The notes under the pieces were generated by a model that was given only the letters and a program-made list of their open reading frames with translations, ran no database searches and was not told the origin of the DNA. From Bog-473 sp963800725 (lineage in GTDB: Bacteria; Actinomycetota; Acidimicrobiia; Acidimicrobiales; RAAP-2), in contig CAWDCE010000003.1 of the NCBI GenBank assembly GCA_963800725.1, positions 97,451 to 161,450 of the forward strand: a DNA stretch of 64,000 bases, in the 5' to 3' direction. Below, piece after piece: positions 46,937 through 55,918 of the stretch; the stretch's first letter is position 1, and each line of letters starts with the position of its first letter. Made by a program: the position numbers and the translations under genes.

Positions 46937-46966
46937 TTGCAAATGTTGTGAATTCATGCTTATGCT
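46937..46966 (+). promoter_or_regulatory. Promoter of the ArsR-SulP operon
   Basis: TTGCAA (-35) at 46937-46942 is followed by 18 nt and TATGCT (-10) at 46961-46966. The GTG at 46973 is where transcription would begin, so the mRNA would be leaderless. TGAATTCA (46949-46956), an 8-nt palindrome, lies in the spacer and is a possible ArsR contact. Confidence 0.6.
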
Positions 46967-46972
46967 CCTGCG

Positions 46973-47323
46973 GTGCCTCTTTCGACCTTGGATCAACCCG
47001 TTTATGCCGCCAAAGCCGATCTCTTTCGCGCCCTCGGCCACCCGGCCAGGATCCGGATCCTCGAATTGCTGGTCGAGGGAGAACAGCCGGTCAGCCGGCT
47101 TCTTGGCGAGATCGGAATTGAACCGTCGACGCTTTCGCAACATCTGGCAGTGGTGAAGCGAATTGGACTCGTGGAATCGAGCCGGAAGGGCAATGCCGTC
47201 ACCTACCGTTTGACCGACCGTTCGGTGGAGCAGTTCTTGGCCGCGGCCAGGACGGTGTTGGCCGCGACACTCGGACGGGCCCGCCTGGCCTTGGAGGAAC
47301 TCGAAGTGTCCGGGTCTGCGTGA
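46973..47323 (+). CDS. ArsR-family regulator
   Basis: A 116-residue winged-helix repressor of normal ArsR length. The core is ALGHPARIRILELL with LLGEIGIEPSTLSQHLAVVK as the recognition region. It has no Cys, so a thiol-coordinated metal sensor is unlikely; it may sense an anion, another metabolite, or act through other residues. The stop overlaps the SulP start (GTGA), which implies joint expression and control of the transporter. Confidence 0.9.
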   Translation: MPLSTLDQPVYAAKADLFRALGHPARIRILELLVEGEQPVSRLLGEIGIEPSTLSQHLAVVKRIGLVESSRKGNAVTYRLTDRSVEQFLAAARTVLAATLGRARLALEELEVSGSA

Positions 47324-49011
47324 ATCGAAGTTTGGCTGCCGCATGGCGGTCAATGAAGCGGCTCCTCCCAGAAGCGTCGGACTACTCGGGTCTGCGCCGA
47401 TCTTGGCGTGGTGACCTCCTCGCCGGGCTCACCGTCGGAGTCGTCGCCCTTCCCCTCGCCTTGGGGTTCGGTGTCGCCTCAGGAGTGGGCGCCACCGCCG
47501 GCATCATCACGGCGATCGTGGCCGGGATCGTGGCCGCGGTCTTTGGGGGATCGTCGGTCCAGGTCTCGGGACCAACCGGTGCCATGGCCGTAGTGCTTGT
47601 TCCCATCGTCGCCCGTGACGGCGTGGGCGCGGTCGCCTCGGTTGCGATCATCGCCGGGGTAATCGTCGTTGGCATGGGCCTCAGCGGGCTTGGACGCATG
47701 ATCCAGTTCGTCCCCTGGCCCGTGCTCGAAGGCTTCACCGTTGGAATTGCCATCACCATCGCGCTTCAGCAGGTTCCCCTCCTATTTGGAGAATCGAAAG
47801 GGACAGGGTCGAGCGTGCTCGACTCAGCCCGGATTGCGGTGAAGAGCGCATCATGGAGTGCCTCGGCCGCCACGGTTCTCCTCGGCACACTGGTCGCGGC
47901 GGTAATGGTGGTGTGGCCCAGAGTGACAAAGCGGATCCCCTCGTCGATCGTGGCGGTTGTCATCGTCACGGTCATTGCGACCTTCCTCAATCTGTCGGTG
48001 CCGACGATTGGGATGCTTCCCCATCACCTGCCAATGCCGAGCATCCCCAACCTGAGCCCGACAGTGGTCCGCCGACTTTTGGGCCCTGCGCTCGCCGTCG
48101 CCATCCTGGCGGCCATCGAGAGCCTGCTCTCGGCCCGAGTCGCCGATGCCATGACCGGCGCCACCAAGACATCGGACACCCGCGAGATGATGGGGCAGGG
48201 GTTGGCCAACATCGCAACCGGGTTCTTTGGGGGGATGCCTGCCACCGGAGCAATCGCCAGGACGGCGGTCAACGTGCGGGCGGGGGCGCGCACGAGAGTG
48301 GCGGCGATTACCCACTCACTGGTCATCGTCGCCGTGATCGTGTTGGCTGCACCGGTGGTCTCGCGAATTCCTCTCGCCGTCCTCGGCGGAGTTCTTGTCA
48401 TCACGGCCGTCAAGATGGTCGATCACATCCGAGTGTTCACGGTCATTAAGGCCCACCTGTCCGAAGCCATCGTGTTCGCGCTCACCGCAGTCGTCACCAT
48501 CGCCGTCAATCTGGTCACCGCTATCGAGGTCGGACTGGTCGTGGCGGGAATACTGGCGCTGCGGGCCATTGCATCGGGTTCCGGGGCGACGCAGGAGGAG
48601 TTGGCTGATCACCACGACGGTCCGGTCGACGAGACCGCCCTCCTCTCGGACCACATCGCCATCTTCCGACTCGACGGTGCACTGTTCTTCGGTGCGGCTC
48701 CAAGATTCCTCGAACGATTCCGTCGCGTCGAAGGTGTACGGGTGGTCATTCTTCGCCTCAAGGGCCTGACGTTCATCGACGCATCCGGGGCCGATGCCTT
48801 GGCCCAGATCATCGATGAACTCGGAGGGCGGGGAATCACCGTGTTGATCAAAGGGGCCCGGGCCGAGCACGGACGAATCCTGGCCACGGCCGGCATACTC
48901 GCTGACCTCGATGCGAAGGGGCACCTCTTCGATGACCTCGATGCTGCGATCACTCATGCCCGGCGTCATGTAGATCGCTCCGGTCTCATTGATGAAGCCG
49001 GGGCGGCGTAG
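47320..49011 (+). CDS. SulP-family anion transporter with STAS domain
   Basis: A 563-residue SulP protein. The transmembrane part (to about residue 425) contains GLTVGVVALPLALGFGVASG and VSGPTGAMAVVLVPI, the family's anion-site region. A C-terminal STAS domain (about residues 445-545) contains LKGLTFIDASGADAL, the regulatory loop. SulP proteins import sulfate or bicarbonate, often with sodium or protons. Which anion it carries is not clear. It is translationally coupled to an ArsR regulator, an interesting pairing. Confidence 0.93.
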   Translation: MNRSLAAAWRSMKRLLPEASDYSGLRRSWRGDLLAGLTVGVVALPLALGFGVASGVGATAGIITAIVAGIVAAVFGGSSVQVSGPTGAMAVVLVPIVARDGVGAVASVAIIAGVIVVGMGLSGLGRMIQFVPWPVLEGFTVGIAITIALQQVPLLFGESKGTGSSVLDSARIAVKSASWSASAATVLLGTLVAAVMVVWPRVTKRIPSSIVAVVIVTVIATFLNLSVPTIGMLPHHLPMPSIPNLSPTVVRRLLGPALAVAILAAIESLLSARVADAMTGATKTSDTREMMGQGLANIATGFFGGMPATGAIARTAVNVRAGARTRVAAITHSLVIVAVIVLAAPVVSRIPLAVLGGVLVITAVKMVDHIRVFTVIKAHLSEAIVFALTAVVTIAVNLVTAIEVGLVVAGILALRAIASGSGATQEELADHHDGPVDETALLSDHIAIFRLDGALFFGAAPRFLERFRRVEGVRVVILRLKGLTFIDASGADALAQIIDELGGRGITVLIKGARAEHGRILATAGILADLDAKGHLFDDLDAAITHARRHVDRSGLIDEAGAA

Positions 49012-49164
49012 CGCGCCGCAGGCGGCCCGCAACCACCGACCAAGTCAGAGCTCCGTTGAGCACGCGCACTGCCTGACGCTCCGCACTCGCCGCGTCACGT
49101 CGGGTGGGGTCCCGCGGCCTGTTTGAGCAACAGCGCATCACGCAATGATTCTGTGTTACCTGGC

Positions 49165-49170
49165 TATATT
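49165..49170 (+). promoter_or_regulatory. TATATT -10 element of the DUF2079 gene
   Basis: TATATT ends 8 nt before the ATG at 49179, where a -10 element would place transcription start within a base or two of the start codon. No ribosome site is visible between. No good -35 was found at the standard spacing. Confidence 0.5.
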
Positions 49171-49178
49171 TTCCTCGC

Positions 49179-50870
49179 ATGGCTCCGCTGTCCACGCCTG
49201 AGCTTGACCCGGCAGCGGCAGCCAAAGACCGAAGTGATGGGCCCGACGCTGGCCAACATCCGAGGAGCTCCGATGCGCTGACGTGGCTGTGCCGTGCCGC
49301 GTATTTCATCCTCGCGATCCAGTTGGTCGTCCTGCTCATCGCGAGCGTCCGGCTTTACGACCGTTACAACATGACCCGGGATTTCGCTATCTATCACCAG
49401 TCCTGGTGGCTCATTGCCCACGGCCACCTCAACCCATTTGACTCCGTCGATGGGTTCCCTTTCATCAAGAGTCACTTCGAACTCATCATCTGGCCGCTTT
49501 CGCTGCTTTATTGGGTGCACCACAGCGGAGTCACCTTGCTGTGGGTCCAAGATCTCGCGCTGGTGGGTTCGGAGATCGTCGCTTTCGGATGGGCCCGCGA
49601 TGCCCTACGACGCCACGAGGGGCGAGGCCTTCCCGTAGTGGCTGCCCTTGGCGCACTGGTAGTTGTCTTGGTGATCACCCCGGGCTTTTATGCCACGGCC
49701 TGGGATGACTTCCACTCCCAGTCGCTCGCCACCTTGTTCGCGCTGTTGGCGGCTCGCGATCTCTACAACGGCAAGGTCCCTCGCGCCGCACTCTGGGTGG
49801 GCCTTACGTTGCTCTGCGGCGACGTGGCGGGAACCTATGTGATCGGCCTTGGATGTGCCGCCGCACTGAGCAGTCGTCGGACTCGCCCGATCGGTATCGC
49901 AATGGTGGTGGTCGGGGTGGTCTGGGTCTTCGTGATCGGCGCGTTGGGCGACAATATGGGATCGAGCCTCACGAGCGGATATGGCTACCTGGTCAGCGGC
50001 CTTCGCCCGGGCCAGGCGGTCACGTTGGCGGCCATCCTCGGCGGCATTGTTCATCATCCGAGCGTGCCGATAAGGATCTTGCACGAGCGGTTTTCGCTGA
50101 TACTCCACAACTTGCGTTCGGGTGGAGTGATCGGGGCATTGTCGCCTTGGGTGTTGTTCTTGGTGGTGGTGGTGGTGGCCCCGAACGCCCTTGAGTTCCA
50201 CAGAATCTTCATCACGACCGCCTTTCAGAACCTCGTCTTGTATCTCTTCGTCCCGGTCGGATCGATTTTGGTCCTCGATTGGCTGGCCCGGCTGGGGAAC
50301 CAAGCCAATCCCGATGAAGTCATCGGCTCCCCCGACCGAGCGGTGCCTGGGTGGCGAGCCAGTGCGCACAGATTCGCGGCGATTCCACTACGAGTCCGTC
50401 CCACCTTCAACGTGGCTCGAGCGAGTGCCTCTGGACTGGCGGTCATCATCTTGGCGGCAACGATGGCGTTTTCGGTTCCTCAGCTTCGAACGGTGAAAAT
50501 GGATACCTTTGCCGTTTCACCCGAGACGGCTCAGACGCTGGCGTCGGCGCAATCACGGATCCGCGGGAACGACGAGGTGGTGGCCTCCCAGGGCGTCATG
50601 GGTCGCTATGCCGATCGCCCCGCCATTTACGAACTAGTGGCCGACAAGCAGACCTTCCCGGTGTCGCCTGGCGTGCCAGTTATCTTCGTGCTCGTTCCGT
50701 CCTCGGGCGTGGAATTGACCACACCGGCTGGAGTGCAAGCCGACATCACAAGACTCGCGAAGCTGCCCAATGTGCGCACGCTGAGCCGGAGTCCCTCGGC
50801 CACAGTCCTGGCATGGACGCCTTCACCGAGAGCGCACACGGTGAGCCTGCCGACGGCCAAGATCAATTAA
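49179..50870 (+). CDS. DUF2079 membrane protein
   Basis: A 563-residue polytopic protein of the DUF2079 family. The family motif appears in NMTRDFAIYHQSWWLIAHGH and PFIKSHFELIIWPLSLLYW, with about ten TM helices. The fold resembles GT-C-type glycosyltransferases (mannosyltransferase-like), with an Asp in the first outer loop. It probably adds sugars to a lipid or wall polymer outside the membrane; this is inference. The final 8 nt overlap the convergent sortase gene. Confidence 0.85.
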   Translation: MAPLSTPELDPAAAAKDRSDGPDAGQHPRSSDALTWLCRAAYFILAIQLVVLLIASVRLYDRYNMTRDFAIYHQSWWLIAHGHLNPFDSVDGFPFIKSHFELIIWPLSLLYWVHHSGVTLLWVQDLALVGSEIVAFGWARDALRRHEGRGLPVVAALGALVVVLVITPGFYATAWDDFHSQSLATLFALLAARDLYNGKVPRAALWVGLTLLCGDVAGTYVIGLGCAAALSSRRTRPIGIAMVVVGVVWVFVIGALGDNMGSSLTSGYGYLVSGLRPGQAVTLAAILGGIVHHPSVPIRILHERFSLILHNLRSGGVIGALSPWVLFLVVVVVAPNALEFHRIFITTAFQNLVLYLFVPVGSILVLDWLARLGNQANPDEVIGSPDRAVPGWRASAHRFAAIPLRVRPTFNVARASASGLAVIILAATMAFSVPQLRTVKMDTFAVSPETAQTLASAQSRIRGNDEVVASQGVMGRYADRPAIYELVADKQTFPVSPGVPVIFVLVPSSGVELTTPAGVQADITRLAKLPNVRTLSRSPSATVLAWTPSPRAHTVSLPTAKIN

Positions 50871-51711
50871 CTCGGTGTCGCTGAATCCAGGTCGGGCGAG
50901 TCGTTGAACCCCCATCCTCAACGGATCGGTGATTCCGCATCCCGCCACTGCCAGTTGTGACCAAGGGGACTCGGTGCGAGTCTCGAAGATGGTGTGGCCC
51001 ACTCATGGTTGGGTCGGGGGAACGAACAGGACTGGCCGAGAGGACCACGTTGTCGAGATAGTGCCCGCTTTGTGCATCGAACGGCCCACCGCACGTCACG
51101 ACGACCAGGCGGCGGGGCCCCGAGGCGGTGAAGATATCTTGGGGCAGGTTCGCCTTTGGGTAGGAGCGCAGCGACGTCGCCGTCCATGCATCGAGACGTC
51201 CGGTGGGACCCGAAACATAGATCTGCGCTCCGGGTTGGATGTTCGACAGGTCGTAGAGCGCGCCGTTTCCCTGGTCGAAGTAGTTGACGTGGCCAGCCAA
51301 CAGCACGGTGCCGACCCGCCCACCCGTCTTTCCGCCTCCCGTCCAGATCCCAACGATGTGCACATTGCCCGGAATGGTGAGCGAGTGGTCCGCGATGTCC
51401 TCGGCCTGAAGTGGAGCCACGACACCGAGTGCTGGTATCGCAAGCTCATTGGGTGCCAGCTTGATTGCCAACTTAGGTACCGGTCCCGAGGCTGCGTGGG
51501 CGAGTCTCAGGGCGAACGGATGTGCCGGCAACGGTGCCGACGTCGCGGTGTGAGTAGCAACGAGACCCAGCGTGGCGACGGCTGACCCAAAGGCCAAACC
51601 TGTGGCACAGGCAATGAGCGCGACGCACGTCCGGGCGCGACGCATCAGCGGAGCGGTGTTGGTGCCGTGGGCCGGGGATGGCGGTGTCTCGGCCGACCCG
51701 TGACAATGCAC
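50863..51711 (-). CDS. Sortase, actinobacterial class
   Basis: A 282-residue protein with one N-terminal TM helix (about residues 26-50) and a sortase domain. The catalytic His is in VLLAGHVNYF, Cys in VVVTCGGPF, and Arg probably in the region before or after DAQSGHYLDNV. It joins a sorting-signal Thr to a wall acceptor. The tail after VLSASPV is an odd 60-residue His/Arg/Ser stretch; shifting one base would end the protein early as LFVPPTQP at 51,003, the usual sortase length, so an indel is likely. It lies 80 nt downstream of the DUF11 protein gene. Confidence 0.85.
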   Translation of the reverse strand: MHCHGSAETPPSPAHGTNTAPLMRRARTCVALIACATGLAFGSAVATLGLVATHTATSAPLPAHPFALRLAHAASGPVPKLAIKLAPNELAIPALGVVAPLQAEDIADHSLTIPGNVHIVGIWTGGGKTGGRVGTVLLAGHVNYFDQGNGALYDLSNIQPGAQIYVSGPTGRLDAWTATSLRSYPKANLPQDIFTASGPRRLVVVTCGGPFDAQSGHYLDNVVLSASPVRSPDPTMSGPHHLRDSHRVPLVTTGSGGMRNHRSVEDGGSTTRPTWIQRHRVN

Positions 51712-51790
51712 CAGTGGTACCTCGGGGGATTCACCATTGGTGCATTGTCATAGGGGTCATTTCAGCCAACTATGGATTGTGCCCAATGCC

Positions 51791-53680
51791 TCAAGCGGAT
51801 TCCGCTGAACGGCGTCTCGCCAACGCGAGGACCAAGATCATCAGGCCCAGTGCCATGGTGGCGATGGCTGCGCCGAGGAGTCCGGCCGTCCGGTTGAGAT
51901 AGTGGACCGGGCCGGCATGTCCAGTCACGATCATGGTTTGGTGATTGACCGGTGCCACAGTTGGCACCGTGGTGGTCGTCACGGCCGGGTCCGTCGTAGT
52001 GGTCGTGGTCGTAGTGGTGCTATGCGACGACGTGCTCGGCGTTGTGACCGAAGCCGAACAGCCGACACCCGGTGACGGGGGACATTCCGTATCGAGTGTT
52101 CCCGACGCGGGCAGCGCCGTCGCCGTGTTGACGATGTCACCGGTGGTTCCCGCCACCACGGTGCCGGTGACGGTATAGAGCAAGGATCCCCCGGCAGGTA
52201 TCGTCACCGTGTCATTGACGTCGGCCGTTCCACTCGAGGTGCACGAGGCGCCCGAGGACGGCGTACAGGTCCAAGTGGCTCCGGTGATCGACGCCGGGAG
52301 CGGGTCGGTCACCGTGGCGTCGGTCGCCGTCGATGGTCCGGCATTCTTGACGGTGATGGTGTAGGTGATGGGCGAGCCGGCGGTGTAGGTCGACTTCTTG
52401 GTCACCTTGGTGATCGAGAGGTCGACCTTGTTGACGACCAAAGGGGTGCTGCCCGGCGGATTCAATCCGACCAGGCCGCCATTGGGCGGGAAGTTCGTCG
52501 CCGAGTTGGTGTAGGTCCCGCTCGTCGAACTGGTGACCTGCACCGAGACGGTGCACGAGGTCTGCCCTGCATTGAGATCACCGTTGGTGACCGAGACGAC
52601 GGTGCCACCAGAGGTGGCCGAAATCGCCGCATTGGTGCAGGTGGTCGAGTTCACTCCGGTTGCCGTGACATTGTTCGGGAGATCGTCGGTGAATGACCAG
52701 CCATTCTTCGCATCGAGTTCAGTCGTGTTGGTGATCGTGTAAGTCAGCGTGGAGGTTCCTCCCGGTGCGATGAGCGTCGGGCTGAAGGCCTTGTCAAGCT
52801 GCGGCGTGACATCGGTGATCTGGGGCAGATCGAAGGCCCCGTCGTTTCCGTCGCCCGAGGTCTGGGCGTCGTAGACGTCGACGCCCAGCGTCGCCGCGCC
52901 GGTAGCCGGAAGTTGGAGCGCGGTCGAAATGAGGTGCGATACCGACGCCCCGATCACGGAGCCATCAATGGTGGTGGTGTAGGACTGGGTGTTGGGGGCG
53001 CTACACGGATCGAGATTGGTCCCGACCTGTGTCGGGGTGCCGTTGAGGACCAGCGAGAGGTTCTCCTTCGCGTGGCTTGCAGCACAGTTCTCCTCGGCGA
53101 AGTAGCCAGAGACCGTGTAGAAGTGTCCGGCAATCGCGGGAATCGTGTTGGCGTTGGTCTCGAGCTCGTAGCCGGCACCGGGATTGTTGGACTTGTCGTT
53201 GGTATATTCGGAAAGCGCCTGATTCGCCGCGGCGGCGCTCGCGCCAAGTCCTTGGGCCTGACCGAGAATGTCGGCCAGGCCTTGGAGGTGGGTCCATGCG
53301 GTTGGTGTGCAGCCGCTGTCGGACGATTCGATCGGCGTGGTCGAGTTCAATATCCAGCCGTCGCACTGGTTCGCGGACGACTGGTAGCCACCGGTCGCGC
53401 TATAGGTCTCCGCGTCGGCGCCCGAGGTTCCGGGCGATCCGGTGTAGGAACCGATCGCAATGGCCGCGTTGGCCGCCTCGTTGGAGAAATCCTCGCTGTA
53501 GACGGGCGTGCTGGCCTGGGCGGTGCCCGGCGTGCCCGGAGTCGTCGCCGATGTCGGTGCCGTCATCCACAAGGCACCCATGGCCGCGGTCACCGCGGTC
53601 ATCACGGAGAACACAACGACCAAGAGTCGTAGGGGATTGCGCCGTAAATGGTGCTCTTTGGGGTTCTCGGGTTGGCTCAA
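51791..53680 (-). CDS. DUF11-repeat surface protein, probable sortase substrate
   Basis: A 629-residue secreted protein. An N-terminal basic and hydrophobic signal segment is followed by a choice-of-anchor-like region, two DUF11 repeats (LDKAFSPTLIAPGGTSTLTY and LSITKVTKKSTYTAGSPITY), a Thr-rich spacer (SSHSTTTTTTTTTD), then IVTGHAGP, one TM helix and a RRR tail. The C-terminus has the plan of a cell-wall sorting signal but lacks a standard LPxTG. The TTG start follows GAGGAG. It lies just upstream of a sortase. Confidence 0.85.
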   Translation of the reverse strand: MSQPENPKEHHLRRNPLRLLVVVFSVMTAVTAAMGALWMTAPTSATTPGTPGTAQASTPVYSEDFSNEAANAAIAIGSYTGSPGTSGADAETYSATGGYQSSANQCDGWILNSTTPIESSDSGCTPTAWTHLQGLADILGQAQGLGASAAAANQALSEYTNDKSNNPGAGYELETNANTIPAIAGHFYTVSGYFAEENCAASHAKENLSLVLNGTPTQVGTNLDPCSAPNTQSYTTTIDGSVIGASVSHLISTALQLPATGAATLGVDVYDAQTSGDGNDGAFDLPQITDVTPQLDKAFSPTLIAPGGTSTLTYTITNTTELDAKNGWSFTDDLPNNVTATGVNSTTCTNAAISATSGGTVVSVTNGDLNAGQTSCTVSVQVTSSTSGTYTNSATNFPPNGGLVGLNPPGSTPLVVNKVDLSITKVTKKSTYTAGSPITYTITVKNAGPSTATDATVTDPLPASITGATWTCTPSSGASCTSSGTADVNDTVTIPAGGSLLYTVTGTVVAGTTGDIVNTATALPASGTLDTECPPSPGVGCSASVTTPSTSSHSTTTTTTTTTDPAVTTTTVPTVAPVNHQTMIVTGHAGPVHYLNRTAGLLGAAIATMALGLMILVLALARRRSAESA

Positions 53681-54004
53681 CGTCGTCTCCTCTTCGTGAA
53701 CGCTCCGGAGATGATCCGATGCGGTGGGGGCAAGCGACCGACGTCGGGTGCGCAGCGTTGCGCATTAGCGAATTCGTCGGGCCAACACAGATGGGAGGTG
53801 CGAGGGGTCCTTACAGGTGTGTCGCGACCGCGAAGCGCCAACCCTCGTTGGATCCCGAGGTCGAAGCGAACACGTTCTTACGATTGCCTCGGCGGCCGCG
53901 CTGAGGGGCGTCGAGCGCAACGGCGCACCTTCGATGGGCCCATGCGAAGCGTCGGTGACTCACATGGCGCGCTGCTTGCAAATGGCGCGCCCGTGGAGCG
54001 CCAG
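53681..54004. other. Intergenic region without identified gene
   Basis: This 324-nt stretch separates the DUF11 gene start from the GH5 gene stop. It should hold the promoter of the DUF11 gene and perhaps a GH5 terminator. I find no convincing ORF, RNA gene or strong hairpin. Confidence 0.5.
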
Positions 54005-55753
54005 CTACGAAGGGCGCGGGCAACGTCGGGGCGTGATGGTGACCCTGACCGGCGCCTTGGCGCGGCGCGCCACAATCTCGAGGTGGCGCGCGCCGGGTAA
54101 CGAGGTGATCCGGCCACCTTGGGTGAGGGCGCAATACCCGCCTCGATATTGCAGAGGTCCATCGACGTAAATGACCGTCGGGGCTTTTGGGTGGGCGCTG
54201 GCGATGTACGAGAGCGCGTAACTCTGGTCATCGGCGTCGAACGATGTGGCTACCGGCTTGCCGGCAATGGCCTGGGCGTAAGGTCGCGACACGACCAAGG
54301 CAGTTGGGTGTAGACGCCCTTTGGCGCTGACCAACGCCTCGTGTGCGCTCCCCGTCGGGTCGTTGTAATACTTCCAACTCCAATAGCTCCACCCGAGGCC
54401 GATGCCATTGGCGACCTGGGTGACTTCGTCGAGAAGGGGGGCGTCCGCGGTGGCGCCGAACTCACTCAAGAACCAAGGCGGTCCGCCGGGTTGGTCCTTG
54501 GTCGACATCGACAAGCGATCGGCCGTGCGCAGCGAGACGTTGTGGATGATCTGATCCGAACACACGTCGAGATTGATCGGGTCGCCGGTGCGCGGGCTGC
54601 GGAACCCACAGTAGGCGTGGAAGTTGTACACGAGATTGGGATAATTCATGCGTCCGAGCAAGCTCGGGAGGTGGTGCCGGACCGAGTAATTGTCGGGTTC
54701 GACAAACACCAAATGATGCGGATCGGCGGACTCGATGCTCGAGATGACGCCGCGCTTGGGATCGTTGATCGGGCAGTGCACCCGTTGGGTACTGGTCCAG
54801 AGCATGCCCGGATGTGATCGGCCCGTGTAGAAGCACTCGAGGTCCATCGCGAAGGTATGAGCACCGACCGTCGAAAGTTCGGGGGAGTAGGGCTCGTTGT
54901 AAGGGTCGTACCCAACGACGTAGGGGTTGTTGGCGAAATGATGGGCAACGAGGGACCACATCTGGTCGTACTGGCCCTGCAGGTTCCCAACGACATTGTT
55001 CAGCCAGAAGTGCGTTTCGGCGATCAGCAGTGTGGGGTTGCGGTAGTTATGGGACCAGCGGCCACCGAGCGCGACGATCGGGCGCCCGTCGGTGCACACC
55101 GCCCACGCCGGCGCGCCCTCGCCGCGGAATGCTTGGTTGTACACGTCTTGGTGCATATCCAAGAGCGTGGCGACGCCATAGTGCCCGAGCAGATCGACCG
55201 TGCGGGTGAGGTTGGCGAGGTACCGCGAGGCCAAGGTCGCATTGAACATGGTGGTGTGGCCCGGGGTGCCGCTCGCACAGGTGTGCTGATCATTGACGCC
55301 GCCGGTACCGGGCTCGAGGCCCTGCCAGAGCAAGCCGAGCCGCACGACATTGAAGCCAAGTCCGGCGATCGCCTTGGCATCGGCGGCCGTAAAGTTCCAG
55401 GGCTTGTTGGGATCGGGATACAACTCGAATGGTGACCGCTTGTAGACGGCATTGACGCCGTGCAATGTGACGATCCGACCGAAGCGGTCATAGAGGAAGG
55501 GGCCTCCGGGGGCACGCAACGGCCCCGAGATGGCGTCCGTTGCGCTCTGTGGTGATTGCTGCGAGGCGCGCTTGATCTGCGCGGCCGACGAGAACTGCAT
55601 CTGGCGCGGTGGGGATTGCTTCGCTGAAGCGCTCGCACCACCCACCCCCGCCGCGACGCTGCCCACGAGCAGGGCCACAATGAGCAGGCGGCGCCAGATT
55701 GGCGAAGCGCCGGCTAACCGGATCGAAACAGTGCGCCTTGTGGTTCTGCCCAC
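54005..55753 (-). CDS. GH5-family glycoside hydrolase (endoglycoceramidase-like)
   Basis: A 582-residue secreted enzyme with an N-terminal signal peptide (RRLLIVALLVGSVAAGVGG). The TIM barrel has VVRLGLLWQGLEPG, LLDMHQDVYNQAF, the acid/base Glu in VVGYDPYNEPY, and the nucleophile Glu in WFLSEFGATAD. The pattern matches the endoglycoceramidase subgroup of GH5, which cleaves glycan from glycosphingolipids, with a C-terminal beta-sandwich. GTG at 55753 is used. A noisy second copy lies in the right arm of the palindrome (62600-64000). Substrate is inferred from subgroup only. Confidence 0.9.
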   Translation of the reverse strand: MGRTTRRTVSIRLAGASPIWRRLLIVALLVGSVAAGVGGASASAKQSPPRQMQFSSAAQIKRASQQSPQSATDAISGPLRAPGGPFLYDRFGRIVTLHGVNAVYKRSPFELYPDPNKPWNFTAADAKAIAGLGFNVVRLGLLWQGLEPGTGGVNDQHTCASGTPGHTTMFNATLASRYLANLTRTVDLLGHYGVATLLDMHQDVYNQAFRGEGAPAWAVCTDGRPIVALGGRWSHNYRNPTLLIAETHFWLNNVVGNLQGQYDQMWSLVAHHFANNPYVVGYDPYNEPYSPELSTVGAHTFAMDLECFYTGRSHPGMLWTSTQRVHCPINDPKRGVISSIESADPHHLVFVEPDNYSVRHHLPSLLGRMNYPNLVYNFHAYCGFRSPRTGDPINLDVCSDQIIHNVSLRTADRLSMSTKDQPGGPPWFLSEFGATADAPLLDEVTQVANGIGLGWSYWSWKYYNDPTGSAHEALVSAKGRLHPTALVVSRPYAQAIAGKPVATSFDADDQSYALSYIASAHPKAPTVIYVDGPLQYRGGYCALTQGGRITSLPGARHLEIVARRAKAPVRVTITPRRCPRPS

Positions 55754-55918
55754 CGTGGTGCCTCGTCTTTTGCTGGGAGCAACCTGGGAATCGGGACGAT
55801 ACCAGGAGTTGAAGGATCGATCCGGTCACCATTGAGGCAGGGACATCGCAATTAGGGTTGGCCAGCCTGGCGTCGTGACTGTGCCCCTGCGGGGCGCCGG
55901 ACCGCGGAGCGGTGGTGC

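Noticed and set aside
51945..52060. Repeat array or CRISPR-like sequence
   Set aside because: It is the Thr-rich spacer of the DUF11 protein (GTGGTC-type codons on the complementary strand), with no spacers or conserved repeats.
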